From contig JAEUMJ010000086.1 in the NCBI GenBank assembly GCA_016792865.1, positions 1 through 32,371 on the forward strand: a stretch of DNA of 32,371 nucleotides, written 5' to 3'. Position numbers and translations under genes: made by a program. The stretch is from Hyphomicrobiales bacterium (lineage in GTDB: Bacteria; Pseudomonadota; Alphaproteobacteria; Rhizobiales; Aestuariivirgaceae). Positions 25,142-32,371 of the stretch are shown here, piece after piece; positions within the stretch are counted from its first letter, which is position 1; the number at the start of each line of letters is the position of its first letter. Below the pieces are notes generated by a model. The model had not been told where the DNA came from. It searched no databases and saw only the letters and a program-made list of their open reading frames with translations.

Positions 25142-26649
25142 GCCGCGACCTCGTCATCGGTGTGGATTGTTCCACCACCGCCAGCAAGGCGGTGGTCTGG
25201 GACACGGGCGGCAAGGCCATTGCCACGGGCCGCCGCACCTATGGCCTCCAGCATGTGCGCTCCGGCTGGGTGGAGCAGGACGCTTCCGACTGGTGGAGTG
25301 CCACCTCCGGCGCCATCGCCGAAGCAGTGAAGGCCGCAGGAGCCGAGCGCATCGCCGCCATCGCCATCACCCATCAGCGCGAAACCTTTGCCTGCCTCGA
25401 TGAGTCCGGCAGGCCGCTGCGCCCAGGGATCACATGGATGGACATCCGCGCCACCGCCGAGGTGGAGGAGCATGGCAGCGAGGAGGTTCATCGCATCACC
25501 GGAAAGCCGCCGAACCCTACTCCGGCCTGGTACAAGCTTCTCTGGCTCAGGAAGCACGAGCCCGAAACGATCAGGCGCACCGCCCATGTCGTCGATGTCG
25601 CGGGTTATCTCATCCGGCAATTGACCGGCGAATGGGCCACATCATGGGCCTGTGCCGATCCCCTCGGCCTTGTTGATCTCACCCGCTTCGATTACGACGA
25701 CGCCTTGCTGGACAAGGCGGGCCTCGCCCGTGGGCAGGTGAGCAGGCTCCTGCCGCCGGGGGCTGTTGCGGGCCGGTTGCGTCCCGCCGTGGCGCAGGAA
25801 CTTGGCCTGCCGGCGGGGATACCGGTTGTGGCCGGTGCGGGCGATGGGCAATCGGCAGGACTGGGCTGCAACGTCACGCGACCGGGCCGGGCCTATCTCA
25901 ACATCGGCACCGGCACCGTTTCCGGCGTCCATGCCGACAGCTACAGCCACGGCATGGCCTACCGCACCATGGGTGGTCCCCTGCCCGGCACATACATCCT
26001 CGAAACCTTCATCGGCGGCGGCACGCAAAACGTGGTCTGGTTCGTGGAACAGCTTTCCGGCATCGATGCGGCCTCCCTCCCCAAAGGTGAAACGCCAGAA
26101 CAGGTTCTCGAAGCCATGGCGGCAGGCATTGCCGAAGGTTCAGACAGGCTCATGTGCCTGCCCTATTGGACCGGAGCCATGACTCCCTACTGGGATGGTC
26201 ATGCGCGTGGCGCTTTCGTCGGGCTGTCGGGATTGCACGGCAAGGGCCACATGTACCGCGCCATCCTTGAGGCGATTGCGCTGGAAGAACGTTTGCTCAC
26301 CACCGGCGTCGAGAAAGCGACGGGTCGCGTGCTCGACGAGATCGTCCTGCTCGGCGGCGGCGCAAGAAGTCCGCTCTGGTGCCAGATCATCGCCAATGTG
26401 CTGGGACGGACCGTGCGACTCGCACGGGAACAGGAAAGCACGGCACTGGGCGCGGGCATTCACGCCGCTGCGGCAGCCGGGCTGTTCGCGGGCATTCGCG
26501 AGGCTGCCGACGGCATGACCGGCGTCAGCAGGAGCTTCGAACCCGACCCTGCTGCGCATGAGCGCTACAGCGGGATCTTTGAAGCCTATCGCAGCATTTA
26601 TCCCGGACTCAAGACAACCTTCCGACTTATGACGGAGACCATGCCATGA
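25138..26649 (+). CDS. FGGY carbohydrate kinase
   Basis: This 503-residue kinase is the third FGGY kinase of the locus and is distinct from the other two. It has VIGVDCSTTASKAVVWD (6-22), ITHQRETF (77-84), the substrate acids in TWMDIRA (99-105), catalytic Asp236 in GAGDGQSAGLG, and LLGGGARSPLWCQIIANVLG near the C-terminus. The frame overlaps the preceding dehydrogenase and the following regulator by ATGA, so translation of the three is coupled. It probably phosphorylates the polyol whose phosphate the upstream dehydrogenase oxidises. Xylulokinase- or glycerol-kinase-like substrates cannot be told apart by eye. Confidence 0.9.
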   Translation: MSRDLVIGVDCSTTASKAVVWDTGGKAIATGRRTYGLQHVRSGWVEQDASDWWSATSGAIAEAVKAAGAERIAAIAITHQRETFACLDESGRPLRPGITWMDIRATAEVEEHGSEEVHRITGKPPNPTPAWYKLLWLRKHEPETIRRTAHVVDVAGYLIRQLTGEWATSWACADPLGLVDLTRFDYDDALLDKAGLARGQVSRLLPPGAVAGRLRPAVAQELGLPAGIPVVAGAGDGQSAGLGCNVTRPGRAYLNIGTGTVSGVHADSYSHGMAYRTMGGPLPGTYILETFIGGGTQNVVWFVEQLSGIDAASLPKGETPEQVLEAMAAGIAEGSDRLMCLPYWTGAMTPYWDGHARGAFVGLSGLHGKGHMYRAILEAIALEERLLTTGVEKATGRVLDEIVLLGGGARSPLWCQIIANVLGRTVRLAREQESTALGAGIHAAAAAGLFAGIREAADGMTGVSRSFEPDPAAHERYSGIFEAYRSIYPGLKTTFRLMTETMP

Positions 26650-27668
26650 AACGTTCAACGGCAACCCTCTCGCGTGTCTCGCGCCTTGATGTCCAGCAGA
26701 TGCGCCTCATCACCCGGACGGCGAGGCTGCATTACCTGCAGGGAAAGCGCCAGGCGGAAATCGCGGAGGAGATGGGCATTTCCCAGGCCAGCGTCTCGCG
26801 CTTTCTCAGCATGGCGGAGGAGCATGGCATTGTCCGCACCATCGTGATTCCGCCGGAAGGGCTCTATCCCGAGCTTGAGGAGAGTCTGGTCGAGCGCTAC
26901 GGCCTGCAATCCGCCTACGTCGTCGATATCACCTCGCGCGAGAGCGGTTTGGAGATGGCGCTTGGCGCGGCTGCCGCGCAATGCCTCGCCGGTGAACTGA
27001 AGGGGGGCACCGTTCTCGGCCTCACATCCTGGAGCACGACCCTGCGCGAAATGGCCCGGCAACTGGAGCACCGCAGCAAGACAGGCATCACCAAGGTCGT
27101 GGAACTGCTGGGCGATCTCGGCTCACCCCGGTTGCAGCACGAAGCGGCCCTTGCCACCCAGCAGGTGGCGCGGGCCTATGACGCCGAACCGGTATTCCTG
27201 CGCACGCCCGGCGTGATCCAGAATCCGGAACTGCTGAAACTTGCCATGAACGACGTCCACACCGCCGCCGCGCTGAAGCTGATGGACTCGATCGACATCG
27301 CCCTTGTCGGGGTCGGACCCGCTGACGTGCACGGCCCCCTTGAAGTGGGCGACAATTTCTTCACCGCCGAACAATTGGCCGAGGTGCGCAAGGCGGGCGC
27401 CGTGGGCCAGCTCCACCAGCGTTACATCGACGCCAACGGCAACCCCGTGAAGACCGATCTCGACAGCAAGGTGATCAGCATCACGCTGGAGCAGTTGCGC
27501 CGGGTGAAGCGCAAGATCGCCGTCGCCGGTGGTGCAGCGAAGCATCAGGCTCTCGCCGGCGCACTTGCCGGAAGATGGATCGACGTTCTCGTCACTGACG
27601 TGAATACCGCCAATTACCTCATGGCTGCCCCGCGCCCTTCCCCGGACGCCGCGAAAGGAATTGCATGA
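26646..27668 (+). CDS. SorC family sugar-binding transcriptional regulator (EryD-like)
   Basis: This 340-residue regulator has an N-terminal helix-turn-helix at about residues 34-60 (KRQAEIAEEMGISQASVSRFLSMAEEHGIV). A large SorC/DeoR-type sugar-phosphate-binding domain follows, with LELLGD-like VVELLGDLGS, DIALVGVGPAD and a C-terminal KRKIAVAGGAAKHQALAGALAGRWIDVLVTD. EryD, the regulator of Brucella erythritol genes, belongs to this family, matching the EryA-like kinase upstream. The gene sits inside the operon, overlapping both neighbours by ATGA. The likely targets are the repeats at 23601-23635 and the palindrome at 23567; the likely effector is a polyol or ketose phosphate (inference). Confidence 0.92.
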   Translation: MKRSTATLSRVSRLDVQQMRLITRTARLHYLQGKRQAEIAEEMGISQASVSRFLSMAEEHGIVRTIVIPPEGLYPELEESLVERYGLQSAYVVDITSRESGLEMALGAAAAQCLAGELKGGTVLGLTSWSTTLREMARQLEHRSKTGITKVVELLGDLGSPRLQHEAALATQQVARAYDAEPVFLRTPGVIQNPELLKLAMNDVHTAAALKLMDSIDIALVGVGPADVHGPLEVGDNFFTAEQLAEVRKAGAVGQLHQRYIDANGNPVKTDLDSKVISITLEQLRRVKRKIAVAGGAAKHQALAGALAGRWIDVLVTDVNTANYLMAAPRPSPDAAKGIA

Positions 27669-28651
27669 CACTCGCAAACGACACGCTGCTTGAGATGCAG
27701 AGACGGATGCTGCGCATCCGCTACTTCGACGAACGCGCTTCCAAGATGGTGAAGCGCGGCGAAATTCCCGGAACCGTGCACACGTCGATCGGGCAGGAGG
27801 CGCAGGTCGTGGGCGCCTGCATGGCGCTGGGCGACGGCGACTACATGACCGGCAACCATCGCAGCCACGGCCACCCCATCGGCAAGGGCGCGGCTCTCGG
27901 CCCCTTGATGGCCGAACTCGTGGGCAAGGCCTGGGGCGTGTGCGAGGGCAAGGGCGGCTCCATGCACCTTGCCGATTTCAAGGTGGGGAGTCTGGGTGAA
28001 TCCGGCATCGTCGGCTCATCGATCCCGATCGCAACAGGTGCGGCGCTGTCCAGCAAGGTGCTGGGCACCGGGAAGGTGTCACTCGCCTTCTTCGGCGACG
28101 GCGCTGCCAATCAGGGCTGCCTCTATGAAGCCATGAACCTTGCGTCCGTATGGAAGCTGCCCATCGTTTTCCTCTGCGAGAACAACCAGTATGCCCTGTC
28201 CACGCCCGCCCATACGGTAACGGCAGGCGTCGTGGCGGAACGCGCCCATGGCTTCGGCATGCCGGGCCTGCGCGTGGAGGACGGCCAGAGCGTGCTCACC
28301 GTCCATGACGCCGTACGCGAGGCGGTGGATCGCGCCCGCGCGGGCAAGGGGCCGACGCTGGTGGAAGTCCTCACCTACCGCTTCAACGAGCATTCGGAAG
28401 GACTGCGCCTTGCCGTCGATTATCGCAACGCCGCCGAAAAGGAAGCGTGGCTGAAACGCGATCCCGTGAAGATGTTCCGCAGCTACCTCGAAGAGCAAGG
28501 CATTGCCGATGCGGCCATGCTGACGGCGATGGAGGCGGAAATCATGGCGGAAGTCGATGCCGCCGTGCAGTTCGCGGAAGAAAGCCCGTTTCCGGAGCCG
28601 TCCGTCGCCTTCAAGGACATCTACACCGAACCCTTCGGAGCAGGCCAATGA
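27665..28651 (+). CDS. Thiamine-diphosphate dehydrogenase E1 component, alpha subunit
   Basis: This 328-residue E1 alpha is of the pyruvate/acetoin dehydrogenase type. The thiamine-diphosphate motif runs from GDG (144-146) to NN (173-174) in CENNQYALS. Other conserved parts are GNHRSHGHPIGKG (63-75) and GKGGSMHLADF (95-105). It is closest in style to acetoin dehydrogenase AcoA, whose substrate is an alpha-hydroxyketone, though substrate cannot be read from sequence. It is coupled at both ends: ATGA with the regulator and ATGA with E1 beta. A free lipoyl protein follows E1 beta. No E2 acyltransferase or E3 is present in the window. Confidence 0.92.
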   Translation: MTLANDTLLEMQRRMLRIRYFDERASKMVKRGEIPGTVHTSIGQEAQVVGACMALGDGDYMTGNHRSHGHPIGKGAALGPLMAELVGKAWGVCEGKGGSMHLADFKVGSLGESGIVGSSIPIATGAALSSKVLGTGKVSLAFFGDGAANQGCLYEAMNLASVWKLPIVFLCENNQYALSTPAHTVTAGVVAERAHGFGMPGLRVEDGQSVLTVHDAVREAVDRARAGKGPTLVEVLTYRFNEHSEGLRLAVDYRNAAEKEAWLKRDPVKMFRSYLEEQGIADAAMLTAMEAEIMAEVDAAVQFAEESPFPEPSVAFKDIYTEPFGAGQ

Positions 28652-29655
28652 CAGTGATGAGTTATCTCGGTGCCATCGGTGCAGCACAGCGCGAGGCCAT
28701 GGAGGCCGACGAACGCGTGATCATTTTCGGCGAGGATGTGGAAGCCAACGTCTATGGCACCATGGGCGGCAAGTCCCGCGCCGACAAGGGCGACTTCCTC
28801 CAGATGTTCGGTTCAAACCGCATCCGCAACACGCCGATTTCGGAAGAGGTGATGGTGGGAACCGCAGCAGGTGCGGCGATGACGGGCCTCCGCCCCATCG
28901 TTGACCTGTCCTATTCCACCTTCCTCTACATGGCGATGGACCAGTTCGTGAATCAGGTGGCCAAGAGTCGCTACATGTTCGGCGGCCAGGCTTCGCTGCC
29001 TGTGGTGTTCCGCTCGGCCATGTTCTACGGCCTGTCGACGGCAGCACATCACTCCGACCGCCCCTACCCCATGTTCATGAACGTGCCGGGCCTCAAGATC
29101 ATGGCACCGGCGTCGCCCACCGATGCCAAGGGCCTGTTGCGCACGGCCATCGACATGGACGATCCGGTGATGTCGTTCGAAGCCTGCATGCTCTGGGGCA
29201 TGAAGGAGGAGGTCGAGGATGGCGCCTTCCACATTCCCTTCGGCGTCGCCCGAACGGTGAGGACGGGAAATGATGTCACCATCGTTGCCATCTCGTCTGC
29301 CGTTCCTGCCGCGGTTCAGGCAGCCTCCAGGCTGGAGGCGGAAGGCATTTCCGTCGAGATCATCGATCCGCGCACGCTGGTTCCATTCGATTGGGAAACG
29401 GTGCTGAATTCGGTCGCCCGGACCGGACGCCTCGTTGTCGCCGATCCGGCCAACCGCACATGCGGTGCTGCCGCCGAAGTGTCGGCTGTCGTGGCGGAGA
29501 AAGCCTTTGACAGCCTCAAGGCCCCGATCATGCGCGTCACCACGCCCGACACGCACATTCCCTTCAGCCCCGTGCTGGAGAAGCCGCTCTATCCCAACGC
29601 CGACACAATCGCCGAGGCCGTTCGCAAGGTCACCGGCACATCAGGAAGGGCCTGA
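28648..29655 (+). CDS. Thiamine-diphosphate dehydrogenase E1 component, beta subunit
   Basis: This 335-residue E1 beta pairs with the preceding alpha subunit as an alpha2-beta2 enzyme. It has VIIFGEDV (24-31), NTPISEEVMVGTAAGAAMTG (61-80), the catalytic histidine region TAAHHSDRPYPMF (131-143), and the C-terminal transketolase domain with VTIVAIS and VEIIDPRTLVPFDWETV. Where E1 beta of ordinary complexes usually has QHSQ this one has HHSD, which may bear on substrate. The start at 28648 overlaps the alpha stop (ATGA) and has GGAG eight bases upstream; the longer frame upstream lies within the alpha gene. The lipoyl carrier begins five bases after its stop. Confidence 0.92.
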   Translation: MTVMSYLGAIGAAQREAMEADERVIIFGEDVEANVYGTMGGKSRADKGDFLQMFGSNRIRNTPISEEVMVGTAAGAAMTGLRPIVDLSYSTFLYMAMDQFVNQVAKSRYMFGGQASLPVVFRSAMFYGLSTAAHHSDRPYPMFMNVPGLKIMAPASPTDAKGLLRTAIDMDDPVMSFEACMLWGMKEEVEDGAFHIPFGVARTVRTGNDVTIVAISSAVPAAVQAASRLEAEGISVEIIDPRTLVPFDWETVLNSVARTGRLVVADPANRTCGAAAEVSAVVAEKAFDSLKAPIMRVTTPDTHIPFSPVLEKPLYPNADTIAEAVRKVTGTSGRA

Positions 29656-29660
29656 CTCCC

Positions 29661-29903
29661 ATGGCACGCATCACGGTACTGCTCCCCCAGTGGGGCATGG
29701 GCATGAGCGAAGGCACGATCGTCAAGTGGCTGAAGGCCGTGGGCGACAGCGTTGCCGAGGACGAACCGCTTGCCGAAGTCGAATCCGAGAAGACGGTGGA
29801 AGTGATCGAAGCGCCCGCTGCGGGAACGCTGAGCGGGATCCTCGTCGAGGCCGGCACCGTGGTGCCCGTCCGCACGCCCGTCGCCATCATCGAAAAAGCC
29901 TGA
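29661..29903 (+). CDS. Stand-alone lipoyl-carrier protein
   Basis: This 80-residue protein is a single biotinyl/lipoyl domain and nothing more. It starts LLPQWGMGMSEGTIVKWL as in AcoC and PDH E2 lipoyl domains. It carries the modifiable Lys44 in ESEKTVEV rather than the biotin AMKM motif, and ends VVPVRTPVAIIEKA as a complete beta-barrel. An E2 would continue with a peripheral-subunit-binding domain and an acyltransferase domain (about 350 more residues); here a stop and an unrelated aldolase follow, with no sign of a frameshifted remnant. It probably accepts the product of the adjacent E1 as an acyl or hydroxyalkyl group on its lipoamide. A lipoate ligase-like gene two positions downstream may modify it. 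Confidence 0.9.
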   Translation: MARITVLLPQWGMGMSEGTIVKWLKAVGDSVAEDEPLAEVESEKTVEVIEAPAAGTLSGILVEAGTVVPVRTPVAIIEKA

Positions 29904-29929
29904 CCAGAGAAGAAGAGGAAGAAGAACAC

Positions 29930-30784
29930 ATGCCCTGGGTCGATCCCCGCAAGCTCATCGCAGATGCCCGCGCCGGCGGCTATGCCGTGGGCGCCTTCAA
30001 CATGCACAATGACGAGACGACAGAAGCACTTGTGATCGCCGCCGAGCAGGCCCAGGCCCCCGTCTTCCTGCAGGTTGGCCGCGCCATCGTTCCGCACATG
30101 GGGCTGCGTCGCGCCTTCGAGATGACCAGGCGCATCGCGGAACAGTCGAACGCCGATTTCGTGATTCATCTCGATCACGGTCCCTGGGACGAATGCCTCG
30201 AAGCCATCAAGCTCGGCTTCAACTCCATCATGTATGACGGCGCCCATCTGCCGTTCGAGGAGAACATCCGCACCACCCGCCGGATTGTCGAGATCGCCCA
30301 TGACTTCGGCATTCCGGTTGAAGCCGAACTCGGCAAGATTCCCGATGCCGGCGAGAGCGTGAACTGGGAGGATTATTACACCGACGTTGGCGAGGCGAAA
30401 CGCTTCGTGGAAGAAACAGGCGTGGACTCTCTTGCCATCTCGGTGGGCATTGTCCACGGCGTGGTGCCGGGCGTGAAGCCGCAACCGCTCGCCATCAGGC
30501 GCACGCTGGAAATTCGCGACGCAGTGGGAATTCCACTGGTGCTGCACGGAGCGTCGGGCATTCCGGAGGACGAAGTCGAAGCCGCGAAGGCCGCGGGCGT
30601 TCACAAGTTCAACGCCGACACCGACTTGCGCCACGCCTTCCGCGCGGGCATGGAAGCTGTCTGGAGCAAGGGCGACGCCCAGCTCGAAGACGCCATGGCC
30701 GAAGGACGCACGCGCATGATCGCAGCGACGGTTGAGAAGATGAAGCTCTATGGTTGCGCCGGAAAGGCGCCAGCCAGGCGCTGA
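29930..30784 (+). CDS. Class II fructose/tagatose-bisphosphate aldolase family protein
   Basis: This 284-residue zinc-dependent class II aldolase has catalytic Asp82 and zinc His83 in HLDHG, the signature DGAHLPFEEN (103-112), Glu133 (AELGK), zinc His176 (IVHG) and His206 (LHGASG). The phosphate-binding NADTDLR is at 228-234. Family members cleave ketose 1-phosphates or 1,6-bisphosphates to dihydroxyacetone phosphate and an aldehyde. Together with the kinases and the polyol-phosphate dehydrogenase-like gene it would complete a route from polyol to triose phosphate (inference). ATG at 29930 has AGAGGAAG upstream; the longer upstream frame is within E1 beta and the lipoyl gene. Confidence 0.92.
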   Translation: MPWVDPRKLIADARAGGYAVGAFNMHNDETTEALVIAAEQAQAPVFLQVGRAIVPHMGLRRAFEMTRRIAEQSNADFVIHLDHGPWDECLEAIKLGFNSIMYDGAHLPFEENIRTTRRIVEIAHDFGIPVEAELGKIPDAGESVNWEDYYTDVGEAKRFVEETGVDSLAISVGIVHGVVPGVKPQPLAIRRTLEIRDAVGIPLVLHGASGIPEDEVEAAKAAGVHKFNADTDLRHAFRAGMEAVWSKGDAQLEDAMAEGRTRMIAATVEKMKLYGCAGKAPARR

Positions 30785-30790
30785 TCCGGC

Positions 30791-31507
30791 GTGTTCGCGG
30801 CGTTCGGCACAAGCCTGTCGTCCCTTGCTCCGGTGGAGGTGGAGGCCCCGTCACCGCTTGCTCCGGCGGAAGACATGGCCCGCGTTCGCAGCGCCCTTTC
30901 CGGGCTGACACAAGCCTCCATGGCCTCGCTCCGCTTCTACAGGCCGCAAGCGACGGCGGCCTTCTCGCCCCGCGACACGAGTCATCCCGCCCATGGGGCC
31001 GTGATGGCGATGCTTGCGGCCAGGGGTTTTCAGCCGGGGGAACGTGGTGCGGGCGGTCAGCTTGCCGTCTATGACGAGGCCGCGCTTGTGATCGATCTCA
31101 TTGCGCCACATCCCGATCCACGTGAAAACACCCGCGACCGTTACCGCCATTTCTCCGCACTGATGGTGAAGGCAATCTCCTCGCTCGGCATAGACGCCCG
31201 CGTGGGCGAAGTGGCAGGTGAGTATTGCCCTGGCGACTACAGCGTGAACGCCGGAGGCCGGGTGAAGCTGGCGGGTCTGGCGCAACGCATCGGCAAGCAC
31301 GGCTATCACATGGGGGCGGTGATCTCGATCGCGCCGTCGCCGGCTGCCCGTGACGCCGTGACGGAAGCCTACCGGATGATGGACATTCCGTTTGCGCCTG
31401 AAACCTTCGGTGCCATCACCGATCTTGCGCCGGGAGTTTCTGCGGAGGAAACTTGCCGTCACATTGCGCACATCATGACGGAAGGACTGACCCGCAATGC
31501 TCCATGA
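30791..31507 (+). CDS. Lipoate-protein ligase A-like (BPL/LplA/LipB domain) protein
   Basis: This 238-residue protein has the features of the BPL/LplA/LipB catalytic fold. RGAGGQLAVYDE (85-96) matches the RxxGGxxVYHD-type substrate loop, and the activating lysine is Lys159 in GGRVKLAGLAQR. The sequence RYRHFSALMVKAISSLGI (117-134) matches the helix before it. There is no LplA C-terminal accessory domain. It probably attaches lipoate or octanoate to Lys44 of the nearby lipoyl carrier. It lies six bases after the aldolase stop. The start is taken as GTG at 30791; ATG at 30875 is an alternative that would drop a 28-residue alanine-proline-rich N-terminus. Confidence 0.8.
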   Translation: MFAAFGTSLSSLAPVEVEAPSPLAPAEDMARVRSALSGLTQASMASLRFYRPQATAAFSPRDTSHPAHGAVMAMLAARGFQPGERGAGGQLAVYDEAALVIDLIAPHPDPRENTRDRYRHFSALMVKAISSLGIDARVGEVAGEYCPGDYSVNAGGRVKLAGLAQRIGKHGYHMGAVISIAPSPAARDAVTEAYRMMDIPFAPETFGAITDLAPGVSAEETCRHIAHIMTEGLTRNAP

Positions 31508-31543
31508 CAACAGCCCATCGCCGCGCGACAGGGGAGGCAGGCC

Positions 31544-32371
31544 GTGAAGGCCGCTGTCCTGAAGGCCGTCAACGAGATCGGGTGCGAGACGGTGGCAGAC
31601 CCCCGGCTGTCAAGCGGCGATCTTCTGGTGAAGGTCCGCGCCGCCACCATTTGCGGCACCGACATCCGCATCCTGCGCGGCCGCAAGACGGCGGGCGTGC
31701 GCTACCCCTCCATTCTGGGCCACGAGTTTTCCGGCGAGATTGTTGATGCGGGCGGGCACCCGCAATTCCATGTCGGACAGGCCGTTGCCGTTTGCCCTGC
31801 CTTCGCCTGCGGTCATTGCGATGCCTGCGCGCGCGGCGCCGAAAACCTCTGCCGCAACCTGATTGCCATGGGCTACGAGATCGACGGCGCCTTCGCGGAA
31901 TACGTGCGCGTGCCTGCACAGGGGGTTGCAACGGGCAATGTCTTTCCGCTGCCACCGGGCCTCTCGTTCGAGGAGGCGGCGCTGGCCGAGCCGCTGGCCT
32001 GTGTGATCAACGGGCAGGAACGCGTCGCCCTCTCGCACGGTGATACAGTGGCCGTGCTGGGGGCCGGTCCCATCGGTCTGCTGCATGTGCAGCTTGCGAA
32101 GCACGCCGGGGCCGGAAAGATCATTGTCAGCCAGCGCAGTGCGCTCCGCCGCGATGCGGCCCGCGCCGCGGGCGCCGACCACGTCATCAATCCGCAGGAT
32201 GAAGACGTGGTGGAACGCGTGCGCGCACTCACCGGTGGGGCGGGCGTGGATGTCGCCATCTGCGCCATTGGCGATCCTGCCCTTGCGCGTGACGCCATCC
32301 GCATGGTCCGACCCCGCGGGCGGGTCAGTCTTTTTGCGGGCTTCGTGAAGGGGATGGAGGCCGCGCTTGAC
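31544..32371 (+). CDS. Zinc-dependent medium-chain alcohol/polyol dehydrogenase (3' end outside window)
   Basis: The first 276 residues of an MDR family dehydrogenase are present. The start is GTG at 31544 with GGGGAGG upstream. The catalytic zinc site includes Cys in TICGTDIR and His/Glu in LGHEFSG; four cysteines in CGHCDACARGAENLC bind the structural zinc; the NAD loop is LGAGPIG. The pattern fits sorbitol/threonine dehydrogenase-like enzymes, which oxidise polyols at a secondary hydroxyl. Typical length is about 340-350 residues, so some 70 are missing. It is 36 bases after the lipoate ligase gene and probably belongs to the same operon, oxidising the polyol substrate. Confidence 0.92.
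   Translation, partial: MKAAVLKAVNEIGCETVADPRLSSGDLLVKVRAATICGTDIRILRGRKTAGVRYPSILGHEFSGEIVDAGGHPQFHVGQAVAVCPAFACGHCDACARGAENLCRNLIAMGYEIDGAFAEYVRVPAQGVATGNVFPLPPGLSFEEAALAEPLACVINGQERVALSHGDTVAVLGAGPIGLLHVQLAKHAGAGKIIVSQRSALRRDAARAAGADHVINPQDEDVVERVRALTGGAGVDVAICAIGDPALARDAIRMVRPRGRVSLFAGFVKGMEAALD

Noticed and set aside
29661-29903. The lipoyl protein as a truncated E2 or a biotin carrier
   Set aside because: The domain ends cleanly, no E2 remnant follows in any frame before the aldolase, and the lysine context is ESEKT, not the biotin AMKM motif.
1-32371. tRNA or rRNA genes, insertion sequences, phage genes or CRISPR arrays
   Set aside because: No cloverleaf-like intergenic segments, transposase or integrase proteins, or regularly spaced repeats were seen; nearly all sequence is taken up by metabolic genes.

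Overview
The window is dense, GC-rich bacterial DNA with no RNA genes, insertion sequences, CRISPR arrays or intergenic gaps over 300 bases. Protein families and gene style point to an alphaproteobacterium, probably Hyphomicrobiales: an Hsp20 gene with a ROSE-like leader and an RpoH-like promoter, an EryA-like kinase with an EryD-like SorC regulator, a GguC/AraD1 protein, and many ATGA/TGATG gene overlaps. The taxonomic call is an inference.

Layout. (1) 1-5.5 kb, housekeeping and envelope/stress: the translational GTPase TypA (cut by the window edge), a J-domain protein, an alpha/beta hydrolase, three tandem small secreted proteins that share one C-terminal two-cysteine module, and a small heat-shock protein. 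(2) 5.6-10.3 kb, minus strand: a sugar-acid catabolic operon running SMP-30 lactonase, GguC/AraD1 family protein, 2-keto-3-deoxygalactonate kinase, SDR dehydrogenase, MFS transporter. (3) 10.5-12.1 kb: a TerC family membrane protein with a structured leader, then a UPF0114 membrane protein. (4) 12.1-19.4 kb, amino-acid related: a PuuA-type glutamine synthetase homologue and a class III aminotransferase; a class IV D-amino-acid-type aminotransferase; a GntR/FCD regulator; and a tightly coupled operon of a beta-keto acid cleavage enzyme (BKACE), an N-acylamino-acid-racemase-like enolase and a GNAT acyltransferase. (5) 19.5-32.4 kb, a polyol/sugar locus: one FGGY kinase on the minus strand, and on the plus strand an SDR, an EryA-like kinase, a glycerol-1-phosphate-dehydrogenase-like enzyme, a third FGGY kinase, a SorC regulator, both E1 subunits of a thiamine-diphosphate 2-oxoacid/acetoin dehydrogenase, an 80-residue stand-alone lipoyl protein, a class II aldolase, a lipoate-protein-ligase-like enzyme, and a zinc alcohol dehydrogenase cut by the window edge.

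The most interesting part is the end of region 5. An E1 alpha/beta pair, a free lipoyl carrier and an apparent dedicated lipoate ligase sit inside a polyol operon with no E2 acyltransferase and no E3 in the window. This suggests a lipoyl-dependent step in ketose or polyol-phosphate breakdown that does not look like a standard dehydrogenase complex. A likely promoter with two perfect 16-bp direct repeats (19-bp period) and a 15-bp palindrome lies just before the second half of this operon. Second in interest is the BKACE-racemase-acyltransferase operon, which may handle D- or beta-amino acids through N-acylated intermediates.
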